Made by a program: the position numbers and the translations under genes. DNA of 64,000 bases from positions 1-64,000 of the forward strand of contig JASAND010004251.1 in NCBI GenBank assembly GCA_030248195.1, written 5' to 3'. Of this stretch, positions 53,501 through 62,417 are shown piece by piece. This stretch comes from Trissonchulus latispiculum. Taxonomy: Eukaryota; Nematoda; Enoplea; Enoplida; Ironidae. The notes below the pieces were generated by a model, which worked only from the letters and a program-made list of their open reading frames with translations, did not search any database and was not told the origin of the DNA. How positions within the stretch are numbered: position 1 is the first letter of the stretch; each line of letters begins with the position of its first letter.

Positions 53501-54836
53501 TGTGAACTGAGCAATCGTCACCTGCTGGCAGGTTCAGGGAGAGCTGGTCGTCCAGGACATGCCTGAAGCGGCCCCAGTCCGCTTTCCTGTAGTCTGGGCG
53601 GTGCGGCGGGGACTGATGGTTGGGACCATTGGTACGGAGGCGGAGGAGAATGGGCATATGGTCAGAGACAGTGTCAGGCAGCAGATTCCAGTCGTATTTA
53701 CTTTCCCAGTGTCTGCCCACAACCGAAATGTCCGGGACTGATTTGGATGTGGCCTTAGTTGATTCGGTAGAATTGGCCACCAGAAGGCTGTGCGTCAGTA
53801 GCCAGTCTTCAATTTCCTCGCCAATATCGTTTGTTGGTTGGTAGTCATCCCAGGCCGGCGAATGGGCATTGAAGTCGCCGAGAATTACAGTCCGTGAGGA
53901 TGACGGGAGGTAGGCGGGGCTGAACTGCTGCGTTCTCTGATCAGCGGCAGTTCGGACAACCGGCGGGACATACGCACAGGTGATAGGGATCAGGGTCTTC
54001 CGGTAGGCCAAATCCACCGCGACCACATCCGAGTTGTTGTCATTGGCTGCGACCAGGGGGCCGGGTCGCCGCACATAGTCTAAGCCCTTCCGGATTAACA
54101 GGACAACACCTCCCCCGACGGCAGGGGCTCGGCCATTCCTCCGATCGTGGGTCCTGTACTTGTGCTCTTCGTGGTAGCCAGGGAAATGAAGCTGGTCACC
54201 CGGCCTCAGCCAGGTTTCCTGCACTGCTGCCACGTCGATGTTATTGTCACTTAGCAGTTTCTGGAGGAACGCTCGCTTGGGGGGAGACAGTGCCCCGGCA
54301 TTCCACTGCAGGATCCTGATACCCCGCTGTTTGGGGGAATGCCTCCGAGGGCGGGCCTTTGCCCGCTGGGAGGGGGGGAGGGCGGAGGAGGTGAGGGCAG
54401 AGACAGGGTTGGACTGGGATGGTATCAGCGGGTGTGGCACGGACTGGGCAGGTGGATGGTTGCATGGTGGGCAAAGGTAGCTGGCAATTAGTGGACCAGG
54501 CAGGCCTTTTCTGAAGGATCCAGGGGAAATTCCGCTACACTTTCCCCCGTGCACCCAGTTGCCGCATGACACGCACAGGATGGAGTAGCAGTTGTTACCC
54601 ACGGGCAGGCCGCAGGTGGCACAGGGATATTGAGGCCCGGGGTTCGGCTCGACGTCACCAGCCATAAGCAGAAGCTGGGCGAGGTAGGCTGGCTTACCTC
54701 GCCCAGCTAGGAAAAACCCGGCGGTAGGGACCAAAAGCACCAAAGGCAGGCCGTCCCGGAATAGGGACCCAGGTGGGGATCGGGCTCCTGAATGGGGCAG
54801 CCCAAAGTTGGATCCATTTTGTTGGGCCACCGGCAT
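50526..54836 (-). CDS. Non-LTR polyprotein: 2A, PHD, endonuclease, RT, RNase H
   Basis: 1436 residues from the first in-frame AUG (54836); the frame is open to a stop at about 54945 without another AUG. A hydrophobic segment (29-60) leads into a 2A peptide, DVEPNPGP (61-68), which would release the N-terminal 67 residues by ribosome skipping. Next is a PHD-type finger (C72, C75, C88, C91, H96, C100, C122, C125; C4HC3). APE endonuclease: QWNAG (N179), QETW (E207), Y289, GDFN (D321, N323), D369, SDH (D392, H393). RT: KAPGTDGVTNELL, YRPISLTP, DFSRAFDTVW, GVPQGSCLSPLLF, FADD (858-861). RNase H: WTDGS (D1162), YRAEVNA, YTDSLS, and GNEKADRLA downstream. C-terminal Cys/His knuckle (CPSPLCPDC with EHLILSC). 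All catalytic residues looked for are present, so it is potentially active. Confidence 0.95.
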   Translation of the reverse strand: MPVAQQNGSNFGLPHSGARSPPGSLFRDGLPLVLLVPTAGFFLAGRGKPAYLAQLLLMAGDVEPNPGPQYPCATCGLPVGNNCYSILCVSCGNWVHGGKCSGISPGSFRKGLPGPLIASYLCPPCNHPPAQSVPHPLIPSQSNPVSALTSSALPPSQRAKARPRRHSPKQRGIRILQWNAGALSPPKRAFLQKLLSDNNIDVAAVQETWLRPGDQLHFPGYHEEHKYRTHDRRNGRAPAVGGGVVLLIRKGLDYVRRPGPLVAANDNNSDVVAVDLAYRKTLIPITCAYVPPVVRTAADQRTQQFSPAYLPSSSRTVILGDFNAHSPAWDDYQPTNDIGEEIEDWLLTHSLLVANSTESTKATSKSVPDISVVGRHWESKYDWNLLPDTVSDHMPILLRLRTNGPNHQSPPHRPDYRKADWGRFRHVLDDQLSLNLPAGDDCSVHSLSRAITTSLLTAARAAIPLSHRRNAKAWWTPELTEQTKICRNLRKDAALDDTRKQMWVTETRKLKTMISTAKKENWQAFASGLSLRSDPSKVMRTIRAIDGKSEAASGGALNRGDKTLITDRDKATAFISEYASVSRNVEHKDSTRTMRSVKAHLRTTCGCANTTSRSICSPFTMAELQGALKNLKTRKAPGTDGVTNELLKNCSADCQHALLKLFNLSWSGGGIPSSWKQAAIIPILKRGKPPQLTSSYRPISLTPVIAKLMETMVKKRLQFYLEKAGYFSPAQAGFRPGGSTEDQVLRLSQSIVDGFSNPRKAKRTALALIDFSRAFDTVWKPGLLRKLIDSGTPICTIRWLRQFLADRRACVKINSSKSKLKPLQLGVPQGSCLSPLLFLIFINDILEGMPNGIQASLFADDLALWAQDTSTATAESNLQSALNSLLQWSQKWHINVNVGKCESMIFTTHNAEANRKLNLRYGNDPIPCKNSVTFLGVTFDRLLNFGPHAAQLKSKSMARTKILSALAGKNWGLSKEDLRSVYITFIRSALEYCAGVWGPIAAPTHLYTAEKVQNRACRIITGCYNSSPVEALQMEAGVMPLKSRVQFLSAKAYEKSLRLPPSNLRYCAVAEQPGVRLRTLKSQPNWRTEVSKTVNETCLQQCVREPLCLLPPTPPWELRPVVETDSTLAKNCQKSLPPETRRNMCTEAISRLPRADLDIWTDGSAESGTSKGGSGVLIVDNRRGRRNHLAFAAGKVCSSYRAEVNAVHQGLRWLQRNYITADCSLIRIYTDSLSLVERLSNGLRLPATDLEQRLWQQLELFAQAEVQVQIMWVPSHCGVRGNEKADRLARNGSRMAQDLVPIDLPTATAVLRRETTSAWHTGLSHDRSRTLFGDRGPVPSNHEMGIPKAHRTLLSQLRTGKSLLLAQYRHTIDPAGCPSPLCPDCLQEEETLEHLILSCPRKSITRRTHLDCSQGLAVLWYDPPGVLDFLRGTGRL
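54633..54656 (-). other. 2A ribosome-skipping peptide (DVEPNPGP)
   Basis: The coding bases for DVEPNPGP, preceded by LAQLLLMAG, match the full D(V/I)ExNPGP consensus. Separation occurs between the final Gly and Pro, so the downstream protein would begin PQYPCATC, immediately before the PHD finger. Confidence 0.9.
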
Positions 54837-54925
54837 CTGATGACCACAAGCTGCTCCACCGCAGCAAGGTGAAATCCATTGGAGCAATTCCGAGAACTCA
54901 TTCCGAGGCTCATTTCTGCTTGTTG

Positions 54926-55640
54926 GTTCTAAGATTTGTTCAGCTCATCAAGAGCTTTCGAATGATACCGATATTGTGGGGTATTGGAGAAAATTTTTAA
55001 AATCCGGAAAATCCGGTTTTCTCGAATTCCGGGAATTGTATGCATTTTCAAGAGTTCATTCTATTACAAATGCTGTTCAGGTCGATAATATGAAAATGAA
55101 CCAAATTCCCGTAATTCACGAAAACCGGCACTAACACTAGCTGGCACGTTTTTCCTTAATACCGGGAATTTGCTGCGTTCTCAGATATTGGTTCTATTAC
55201 AAAAGTTCTTCAGCTCATCAAGCGCTTTCAAATGATACCCATATTGTGGGTATGGGAAAAATTTTTAAAATTCGGAAAATCCAGTTTTTGCGCATTCCGG
55301 GAATTGAGTGCATTTTCAAGAGTTCATTCTATTATAAAAGTTGTTCAGCTCGTTAAGAGCTTTCGAATCCTACCCATCTTGTTTCTGGGTATTGGAGAAA
55401 ATTTTTGAAATCCGGAAATTTCTAAAACCCAGAATTCCGGAAATTGGGTGCATTTTCGTGAAAAATTTCTAAGAGCAAAAATATGCAGCGGGACCAACTC
55501 TATTCGATCCTGAAATCAAAATTTTGATTGCGATAAAAATTGCGCGAAAAACTAAAAATCTTAGATTTTCCGTGAATGAAACCCGGAATTCCGGATTTTT
55601 CCTGATTTTCGAAATCTCGGGTTCCTGAGGATTCTAAAAA
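54926..55640. repeat. Degenerate repeats TTCAGCTCATCAAGAGCTTTCGAATG
   Basis: The motif TTCAGCTCATCAAGAGCTTT recurs at about 54939, 55211 and 55347, each followed by AATGATACCNATATTGTGG and GGAGAAAATTTTTAAAATYC, then AATCCGGTTTT and CGNATTCCGGGAATTG. Spacings of about 270 and 135 bp suggest a 135-bp unit with a higher-order dimer. No coding. Confidence 0.7.
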
Positions 55641-55917
55641 TATATACATTGTTGGGGTTTACTCCAAAGGTTAATCTGCTATAAACGGTCGAAGTTTGTA
55701 CACACATTTTTGGTCGTACTATAAAAATAACTCAATTCTAGTTTCTTACTCAAGATACCGTTTACATTACAATAATAACAATACAGTAATCGGCTATCAA
55801 TTACATAAGCACACCGATACTCAATATGCATATCAAAATCATTCAGCTTCCTTGATCTGTTCAGATATCCTGTCAATCCTTGTTAACGTTTTCGGCATTT
55901 TTACGCCTTTTTAAAGC

Positions 55918-56072
55918 GATTTTAACTTTTTGTTCCAGAAATCGCTGGGCGAGGGTTCGGGGAGGTTGCCGAAAATTATTTGGGGTGAGGTGAGGCTAAC
56001 TTTAACTTTTTGGTTCCAAAAATCGCTGGGCGAGGGTTCGGGGAGGTTGCCGAAGATTATTTGGGGCAGGCT
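55918..56072. repeat. Two-copy tandem duplication of about 79 bp
   Basis: TTTTAACTTTTTGTTCCARAAATCGCTGGG with GCGAGGGTTCGGGGAGGTTG following occurs twice in a row (starts about 55919 and 55998) with a few differences. Confidence 0.85.
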
Positions 56073-56832
56073 ACCTTTGTACAAAAATCTGTGTGTATAT
56101 ATATATAAGTCATGTCCATAGAAAGTTGTGTGGAAAGTTCAGTATCTTCGAGAAAAAATTAGAGCTTAGGCCAACCTGAAATTTGAAAAAATGAACGAAA
56201 AATTTTCAGGTTGGACCCCTCGACTGCTCTGCTCAGATGTCATCATGGGATATATCAATGCCTTATATATTAACTTTTTAACTGATATGTTACCTGTTTG
56301 CACTAGCTCTCTCTGAAGAAGTTGTGCAAATCCCTGGGTATATATATACGTACACCCCCCCCCCCTTAAATTAATCACAATTCAAAAATGACCATTTTTG
56401 AGTATTTTTCAAAAATGGCTATTTTGCTTACGAAACCTGATTGGTTGATGCTGCACAATTTTTGAAATTTTCAAATCCTAATAATCGTTACCAATTCATT
56501 ATAACTGTTGTTTTTTGGCTAAATATACTAAATTTGATGCGCTCTTTAAGCTGGAAGCATCAAATCTATATACTCCAGCGACTATATTTTGGGATGATTT
56601 TTTATACCACAAGTCATTTTTACCATTTTGTCGGCTAGAAAGCACCGATTTTTTATTAATCTGAGAACCTGTGGTGCTAGGGAAGATTTTAATACCAGAA
56701 TCGATAGGGGGCAGTGCCGGGCACTTACATGCAAAACCTCTTCCAAATTGGCAAACATTTAGTTAGTTAGAAGTTAGATAGTTAGAAGGCTTAAGGTGCT
56801 TGTTTTCCTTTCGGGTATTTTTGACTCATACG
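56073..56832. other. No gene seen
   Basis: AT-rich. A C-tract at 56357-56366 and short TA runs. Nothing recognised. Confidence 0.4.
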
Positions 56833-56840
56833 GCTTTAAT

Positions 56841-57316
56841 CATAGGTGTAACAGAGATTTGCCCCCCCAACTTTTTTTAGGGGGCCCCCTCTGGAGACCC
56901 CTTCAAACCTCCCCCAAAAAAATTTTTCAATTTTTATGCCAAAAATCGCATTTTCAGCCGTTTCTAATGCCAATGAACATTCAACTATGAAGTGATTTTG
57001 ACATTAGACATGGTTTTTAAACTGGAAAACTTGATTGCCAACATGTTTCCAAGTCCAAAATAAGATCAATAATGAGTCAGAAAGTTCATAATACAGTTAA
57101 AAATGTGTATTCCTCGCAATAATAGACACTTTAAGCCAAAAATTTGGACATTTTTGAAAATTTTTGCAAAATTTACTCTAAAAATACCCAATTTTTGGCC
57201 GTTTTTCGCGCCTTGGGCGCGACTGGGGACGACCCCCCCCCCCAAAAGTTCTGGGGGGGGGGTTGAAAAAATGACTGGGGGGTGCCCCCCCAACCCCCCC
57301 CCACCTTACACCTATG
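56841..57316. mobile_element. hAT-type G-tract MITE, 8-bp TSD GCTTTAAT
   Basis: Both ends read CATAGGTGTAA in inverted orientation. GCTTTAAT is duplicated exactly (56833-56840, 57317-57324). C- and G-tracts lie next to both ends, as in the element at 15176-15584. 476 bp without a transposase. Confidence 0.85.
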
Positions 57317-57365
57317 GCTTTAATCTTTTACGAAAATAGATGAAACTCACGATATAATCTATTTT

Positions 57366-58645
57366 CGTGTTCTTTAACATTCTGAAACCAGTCCCGGATT
57401 TTTAGACCAAAAGATAAGAAGGTTTTGGTTTTTGGCCTTAGGCTTTGAGTAGGTAGACGAGACATCAAATTGGTTGTTATGAATGGAAAGAGGACACAAA
57501 ATGAACATTTTTGCTTTTACAACCTTTGAGCTATCTCCAGTGGTTAAGTGAGTATATATAAGCAAAGAACCGTTTTGAGGGTCAAGAAATGGCCATTTTC
57601 GAGGAAATCACTTTTCTCAAAATTACTGCCAAACCTTACCAACAATTTTGGTTTATTTATACTCAATCGATAGTTTCCTTTGGGGGGGGGGTACTCCCCC
57701 CCAAATTTTTGACCAATTTTACCCTCTCCCAGAATATTTTTGAGATACCCTCCCCCAGTTTTCGGCTACCCCCCCCCCAGGCCCCAGCGATTTTTGACCC
57801 AAAAAGTTAGCTAACCAAAAATTTTCTAAAATTTTGACTTAAAATCACTTTAAAACGGTGCAAAAACGCCTAAACAGTTGAAAACAGGCCTTATTTTGAA
57901 GAAAATTGGCTAAATTACAGGAAATTTTGCATTTTTGGCCATTTTTCGAAATTTCTGAGGTCCAAATTCTGGGGGGGGGGTACCCCCATCACAATCACAT
58001 TTCTTGGGTCGTCCACCAACCTTCCCAGAGTTACCCCCCCCCAGACCCAAAGTTCCAGGGAAACTATGGTTCAAATGCGCATTTTATGAATCCCTACTAG
58101 CCGGACTTTATTGCTTTCTTTTTGAGATTTGGCCGGAAAACCATTTTGGCAAAACTGCTGCTATTTTGTTTTAAACATCGATTTCTCCAAAACTACTCAG
58201 ATTTTTGGTAGAATGGAAATTCGTACTACTGCGGAGGGACGCTTTTCTTGGTTTTGGCCAAGACGTTCCCAGTTTCGAGAAAATTTAGTGCAAAGTTTAA
58301 AAATTTAGTTTCTTCGTGCATTTTGCAAATTTTCTCAACCGTTATGTAACAATGAGCGAAACCAAAAAAGCCCTCGGCCAATATGTTCTTTGTATGATAG
58401 TGCAAAAAGAAATTTTGTCTGGTTTCGCAGTTTTGAAAAATCGATGTTCAAAAATTTTTGGTCTATATTTAGCCGTTATGTCCGAAAATTTTTGCTAATG
58501 TTTTGCTAATTTTACTACTTTCGTAAGCTCATCTGAATGTCCTGACAGTAAGCTTTAAAACGATGCATAGAGCTCTTTCCAACTCCCAAAATTGCGAAAG
58601 TCATAGAGTTTTGAAAAAGCACTGCACAAAAGGATACCACAAGTC
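57366..58645. repeat. Dispersed repeat R1, copy B, interrupted
   Basis: Matches copy A (20940-21866) from TTCTTTAACATTCTG to GCACTGCACAAAA at roughly 75-80%. It is interrupted at about 57671-58069 by a G-tract insertion absent from copy A, so copy A serves as an empty-site reference. Confidence 0.7.
57671..58069. mobile_element. G-tract insertion in R1 copy B
   Basis: TAGTTTCCTTTGGGGGG on the left and GGAAACTA preceded by CCCAAAG on the right form an approximate inverted repeat. The interior has GGGGGGTAC and TACCCCCCCCC motifs. No clean duplication, so boundaries are approximate. Confidence 0.5.
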
Positions 58646-59372
58646 GAAAATAGTTTTTTCCCGGGTCTGACTATACACCTATGTATAAGTGCGATTGTCA
58701 GTTTATTTTCAGGACACGTGTATATAGATGACTGTCGAATAGGTGGAGATTTTATGACTGAGTTCTTTGTGGTTTAATTAACAAGTCTTTCATCAAAGTT
58801 GTTTCATGGCAGAAGTGCAGGTATGTATTTAGTCAATCCGGAAAGAGCCACTTTTCAGACTTTTCTTCTTCTTTCTCATTTTTAGACAACTAGAACTCAT
58901 TTTTTCGAATTATGGGAAAATTCTTATAGTTTTTGCAGAATGGCAACCCCTACGGAGTTGTATATATAGCGCGGCGGGAAAAACCCAGTCCGAGATGCGG
59001 AAAAAACCCAGTCCGAGATGCGGAAATAACCCATCGCCAGTGTGAGTCACCCATATGAGCTAGATCGGATTTGAATAGCCTATCTTAAAGAGCGTCCAAA
59101 ACTACTTTGGGGGTGTATTGTAGCTCTCGCAGCCTCTCAGCAAATTTTTTGGAACTTTGAAAATTTTGGAATACATGGGTGTCAGACAGGGTCAACTTTG
59201 GTGGGTCAACCTGAACTACTGGAAAGACCTAGCCCAAAATGGACTACAGTTTCTCAGAGGATTACGTATGTCTCGAACTTCTCGATGGTGTATGCAATTT
59301 GGCTCTAGTGTCTGTGGTGCGACCAATTTTCAAAAATTTCCAAAATTTGCTTACGTGTTTACATGTTTATAT
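58646..59372. other. No gene; short tandem GGAAAAAACCCAGTCCGAGATGC
   Basis: Between 58973 and 59035, CGGAAAAACCCAGTCCGAGA-like units are repeated two to three times. The rest is AT-rich with nothing recognised. Confidence 0.4.
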
Positions 59373-60088
59373 ACAAGTAGGAAAAATGCTCCTTGCAGTC
59401 GCATGAAAAAGTTTATATGAGCTATGATGGTCAACATTTAAATGTGTCAAGGACAAGATTTAAAATGTTTAATATGAGCCAACATCTAAATAAGAAGAGG
59501 ACAAGATGTAAACGGCTAATATGAGCCGCTACGTTTCTCTTGGGCTCATATTGACGCTCATTTAGCTTTTGCTTATTTTTAATCCAACACTGAAATGGCT
59601 TGCATGAATAACGACGCATATAAACATTAATTTTGCAAAGCTGTACGTAAATGTTTTCTTCTCCACCGCTACATCCAAGTACACATTTAAGGCCACCATA
59701 TAAGTCAACAAAACGAAACCGAAGTCCAATCTAATGAAGAAACGAAAATGTGGAACTTACACATGTAGTGAAATCTTGAGAAATCACATTTGAAGTTATC
59801 ATCGCAGTCATCACACTAATTCAATATTCCCAAGCCAAACAAATCGTTTATAAACACTGATGCTTATATGCCAACCGTAAACTGTATATATGTTTGCCAT
59901 TTTAGTCGCGTCAATATGAGCCCAAAAGAAACGTAGCGGCTCATATTAGCCGTTTAGATCTTGTCCTCTACTTATTTAGATGTTGGCTCATAACATTTTA
60001 AATCTTGTCCTTGACACATTTAAATGTTGACCATGGTAGCTCATATTAACTTTTTCATGCGACCGCAAGGAGCATTTTTCCTACTTGT
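59373..60088. mobile_element. MITE with about 200-bp terminal inverted repeats
   Basis: Starts ACAAGTAGGAAAAATGCTCC; the right end is its complement. The two arms, about 200 bp each (to near GGGCTCATATTGACGC), match at roughly 95% and contain repeated ATATGAGC motifs (TTAATATGAGCCAACATC, GCTAATATGAGCCGCTACG). The loop is about 310 bp. No flanking duplication was recognised and there is no coding. Confidence 0.8.
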
Positions 60089-60124
60089 CCTCCGTCTAGT
60101 TTTTGGGAACGCTGCCATAACTGT

Positions 60125-61215
60125 GGCAGCAGCAATCACAAATCCCACCAGTGAATTCCCCATGCCCAATAAGCTTTGCATGCAAGATTTCAGCCTTTCA
60201 GCTATCTCCAGTAGCTTGAACCAGGAACTGGATCAACTTTGAACCAGTTGAACCAGATCTGGCCAGCCATGGGTCAGATCAGCGAAGTAACACCACCAGT
60301 GAATTCCCCATGCCCAATAACCTTTGTAGCCTTTCAGCTAGCTCCAGTAGCTTGAACTAGGAACTGGTTCAGCTTTGAACCAGTTGAACCAGATCTTGCC
60401 AGCCATGGGTCAGATTAGCAAAGTAACACCACCGGTGACTGGCTTTTTCCTACAGGGGGGGGGGTGGGGCGGTCCCCCCAGAATTCCGTTCCCCCCAGAC
60501 TTGGGTCGCCCCCCCAGGATTCGGGCTTTCCCCCCCAGAACTTTAAAGTGCCCGGAAAAATAGGGGTTTGAGGGTAAATTTTGAAAAAGTTTTCCGGCTT
60601 CGCCGGATTTTTACGCATTTTTAGCTATTTTAAGCTTAAATTGAGGTTAAAAATAGTTCACATTTTAGCTCAGCAGCAAAAATAGCTATTTTTTAAGCAT
60701 TTTTGAAAAAAATTTTCTCCCCCCAGAAATCCGTGCCCCCCCAGACCTGGGGGGGCCCGCCCCCCGGACTTCCCCCCCCAGAAATTTTTGCCTAGGAAAA
60801 AGCCAGGTTGAAATTCCCATGCCCAATAACCTTTGTATGCAAAATTTCAGCCTTCCAGCTATCTCCAGTAGCTTGAACCAGGGATTGGTTCAACTTTGAA
60901 CCAGCTGAACCAGATCTGGCCAGCCAAGGGTCAGATCAGCAAAGTTACATCACCACTGAATTCCCCATGTCCAACAACCTTTGTATGCCAGCTTTCAGCC
61001 TTTCAGCTATCTCCAGTAGCTTGAACCAGGAACTGGTTCAACTTTGAACCAGTTGAACCAGATCTGGCCAGCCATATGTTGGATCACCAAAGATACACCA
61101 CCAGTGAATTCCCCATGCCCAATAACCTTTGTACGCAAAATTTCAGCCGTCTAGCTATCTCCAGTAGCTTGAACCAGGAACTGGTTCAACCTTGAACCAG
61201 ATGAACCAGGCGAGA
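60125..61215. repeat. Tandem array of about 146-bp units
   Basis: CTCCAGTAGCTTGAACCAGG recurs at about 60206, 60345, 60866, 61012 and 61160, in a unit with GAACCAGTTGAACCAGATC, TGGCCAGCCATGGGTC and GTGAATTCCCCATGCCCAAT. The large gap holds a nested 368-bp element. The pair CCAGGAACTGGTTCAA / TTGAACCAGTTGAACC makes each unit partly self-complementary. Confidence 0.85.
60439..60806. mobile_element. G-tract MITE, CTGGCTTTTTCC ends, inside the array
   Basis: CTGGCTTTTTCCTA is inverted at the right end. Flanks GGTGA (60434-60438) and GTTGA (60807-60811) are a 5-bp duplication with one change; neighbouring array units give the uninterrupted site (CACCAGTGAATTCCCC). Interior CCCCCCAG and GGGGGG tracts match the element at 1807-2204. 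Confidence 0.7.
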
Positions 61216-61223
61216 TACGGTGT

Positions 61224-61610
61224 CGGCACTATGCTCATCGTGTTCAGCGACCCCGATTTACTACATATAGGCACCACCGAAAATAGCCGTTTTTAGGGAC
61301 TTTTCCCAACTTTGACCCTGGGCGAGGAGCCACGGGCGCCATGCAGCACGAGGGTCACATCCGTCGGTTTCGGCGATATGCTCATCGTGTTCAGCGACCC
61401 CGATTCACTATATATAGGTACCACCAAAAGACCAAAAATAGCCGTTTTTTGGGACTTTTCCCAACATTGACCCTGGGCGAGGAACCACGGGCGCCATGCA
61501 GTCCGAGGGCCACATCCGTCGGTTTCGGCGATATGCTTATCGTGTTCAGCGACCCCGATTTACTGGATATGGGTACCACCCCGAGGCCGCAAAACGCTGT
61601 TTTTGCCCGT
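61224..61610. repeat. Second tandem array, about 152-bp units
   Basis: CATCGTGTTCAGCGACCCCG recurs at about 61238, 61384 and 61536, with ACTTTTCCCAAC, TTGACCCTGGGCGAGGA and GCCACGGGCGCCATGCAG between. A 91-codon frame crosses the repeat without domain support. Confidence 0.8.
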
Positions 61611-62330
61611 TTTTAGACTATTTTCAAATTTTCGGACTTAGAAATTTTTCAGCTTGAAGGTGTCCAAAAACGCTATTTTTCCCATTTTTGACCATCTATA
61701 AAAATCTAACCAGATCGAAATTCGGAAAAAACATAAACTTGCTAAGTACCATTGCCTAGATATTCAAAAAATAGTATAGAAAAATTTTTCCTATGGGCCG
61801 TTTGAAAAATTGAGTTATTGACAAAAATCGAATCGAATGAAATCGAATCGAAATTGACAAAAATAATGCTGAATACAGAGAAAAAACCCCACTTTCAAAC
61901 CCGTAAGAGAAAGTCGATTTTTTCAAAGTTCATTTTTTCTGGGCAAGTTTGGTGTCATTCGAAAGCTCTTGGCCTGGAGATTTCAAAAATGTAAATATCT
62001 CTTAATTCCTTCCCGTTAATTAGTTATGCCTAATTAGCACTTTTCAATATCCGCAAAGTGCCTTTATAGCTCATATTATGGGGGGCTCTCCGAGCTCCCC
62101 CATGATATACGTGTTAAACATACAAAATTTTCAAAAGTCAATTTGATATGAATTTTTGCAAAAATATTGATATTTTTGATGCGAACACCATTGTTTCGAG
62201 ATTCTAGACCTGAAATTGATATTCACTACTATTGAAAATTTTATTGTGCACTAGTCGAGATTTGTTGCAGTAGGCATTACATTAGTTTCTATGTTTCATG
62301 TTTGCTTTTGCAAGGTTTTTACTGTTTTAG
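61611..62330 (+). other. Presumed intron upstream of the SH3 exon
   Basis: AT-rich, no repeat recognised apart from a small inverted GGGGGGCTC/GAGCTCCCCC hairpin near 62081-62103. It ends in a pyrimidine-rich tract and TTTTAG. Confidence 0.45.
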
Positions 62331-62417
62331 GCACAGGCTTTGTATGACTTTGATGGTCAGCCTGGTTCCAATGAACTGACAATAAGGGAAGGGGATGTTC
62401 TCACAGTCACAACTCAG
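62331..62417 (+). CDS. SH3-domain exon, sorting nexin 9 type
   Basis: TTTTTACTGTTTTAG precedes, and GTATTTTG follows, an 87-bp exon (29 codons, phase 0 at both ends). It encodes AQALYDFDGQPGSNELTIRE, then GDVLTVTTQ: the N-terminal half of an SH3 fold with the ALYDF signature (codons 3-7) and the acidic RT-loop region NELTIREGDVL. PG-x-NELT-x-x-EG is closest, from memory, to the N-terminal SH3 of SNX9, a membrane-remodelling protein that binds dynamin and WASP-type partners. Other SH3 proteins remain possible because the second half lies beyond the window. Confidence 0.85.

Larger units (their letters stand above)
50477..54925 (-). mobile_element. APE-type non-LTR retrotransposon, near full length
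   Basis: Minus strand. One long frame, a 3' UTR of about 35 bp (50492-50525), and a (ATG)5-type tail (plus CAT repeats at 50477-50491) joined directly to the inverted array unit. GC content is clearly higher than the surroundings. RT with RNase H, APE endonuclease and an upstream 2A plus PHD finger fit the Ingi/I-like elements of animals. The 5' boundary is estimated from where the next repeat (TTGGTTCTAAGATTTGTTCA) begins. No target duplication was recognised. Confidence 0.85.

Noticed and set aside
50794..54480. Numerous plus-strand frames of 60-199 codons
   Set aside because: They are antisense shadows of the GC-rich non-LTR polyprotein gene.
50477..54925. Simple target-site duplication for the non-LTR element
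   Set aside because: The sequence left of the tail is the inverted array unit, while the sequence at the 5' end is a different repeat; no shared flanking string was found, so rearrangement or 5' uncertainty remains.
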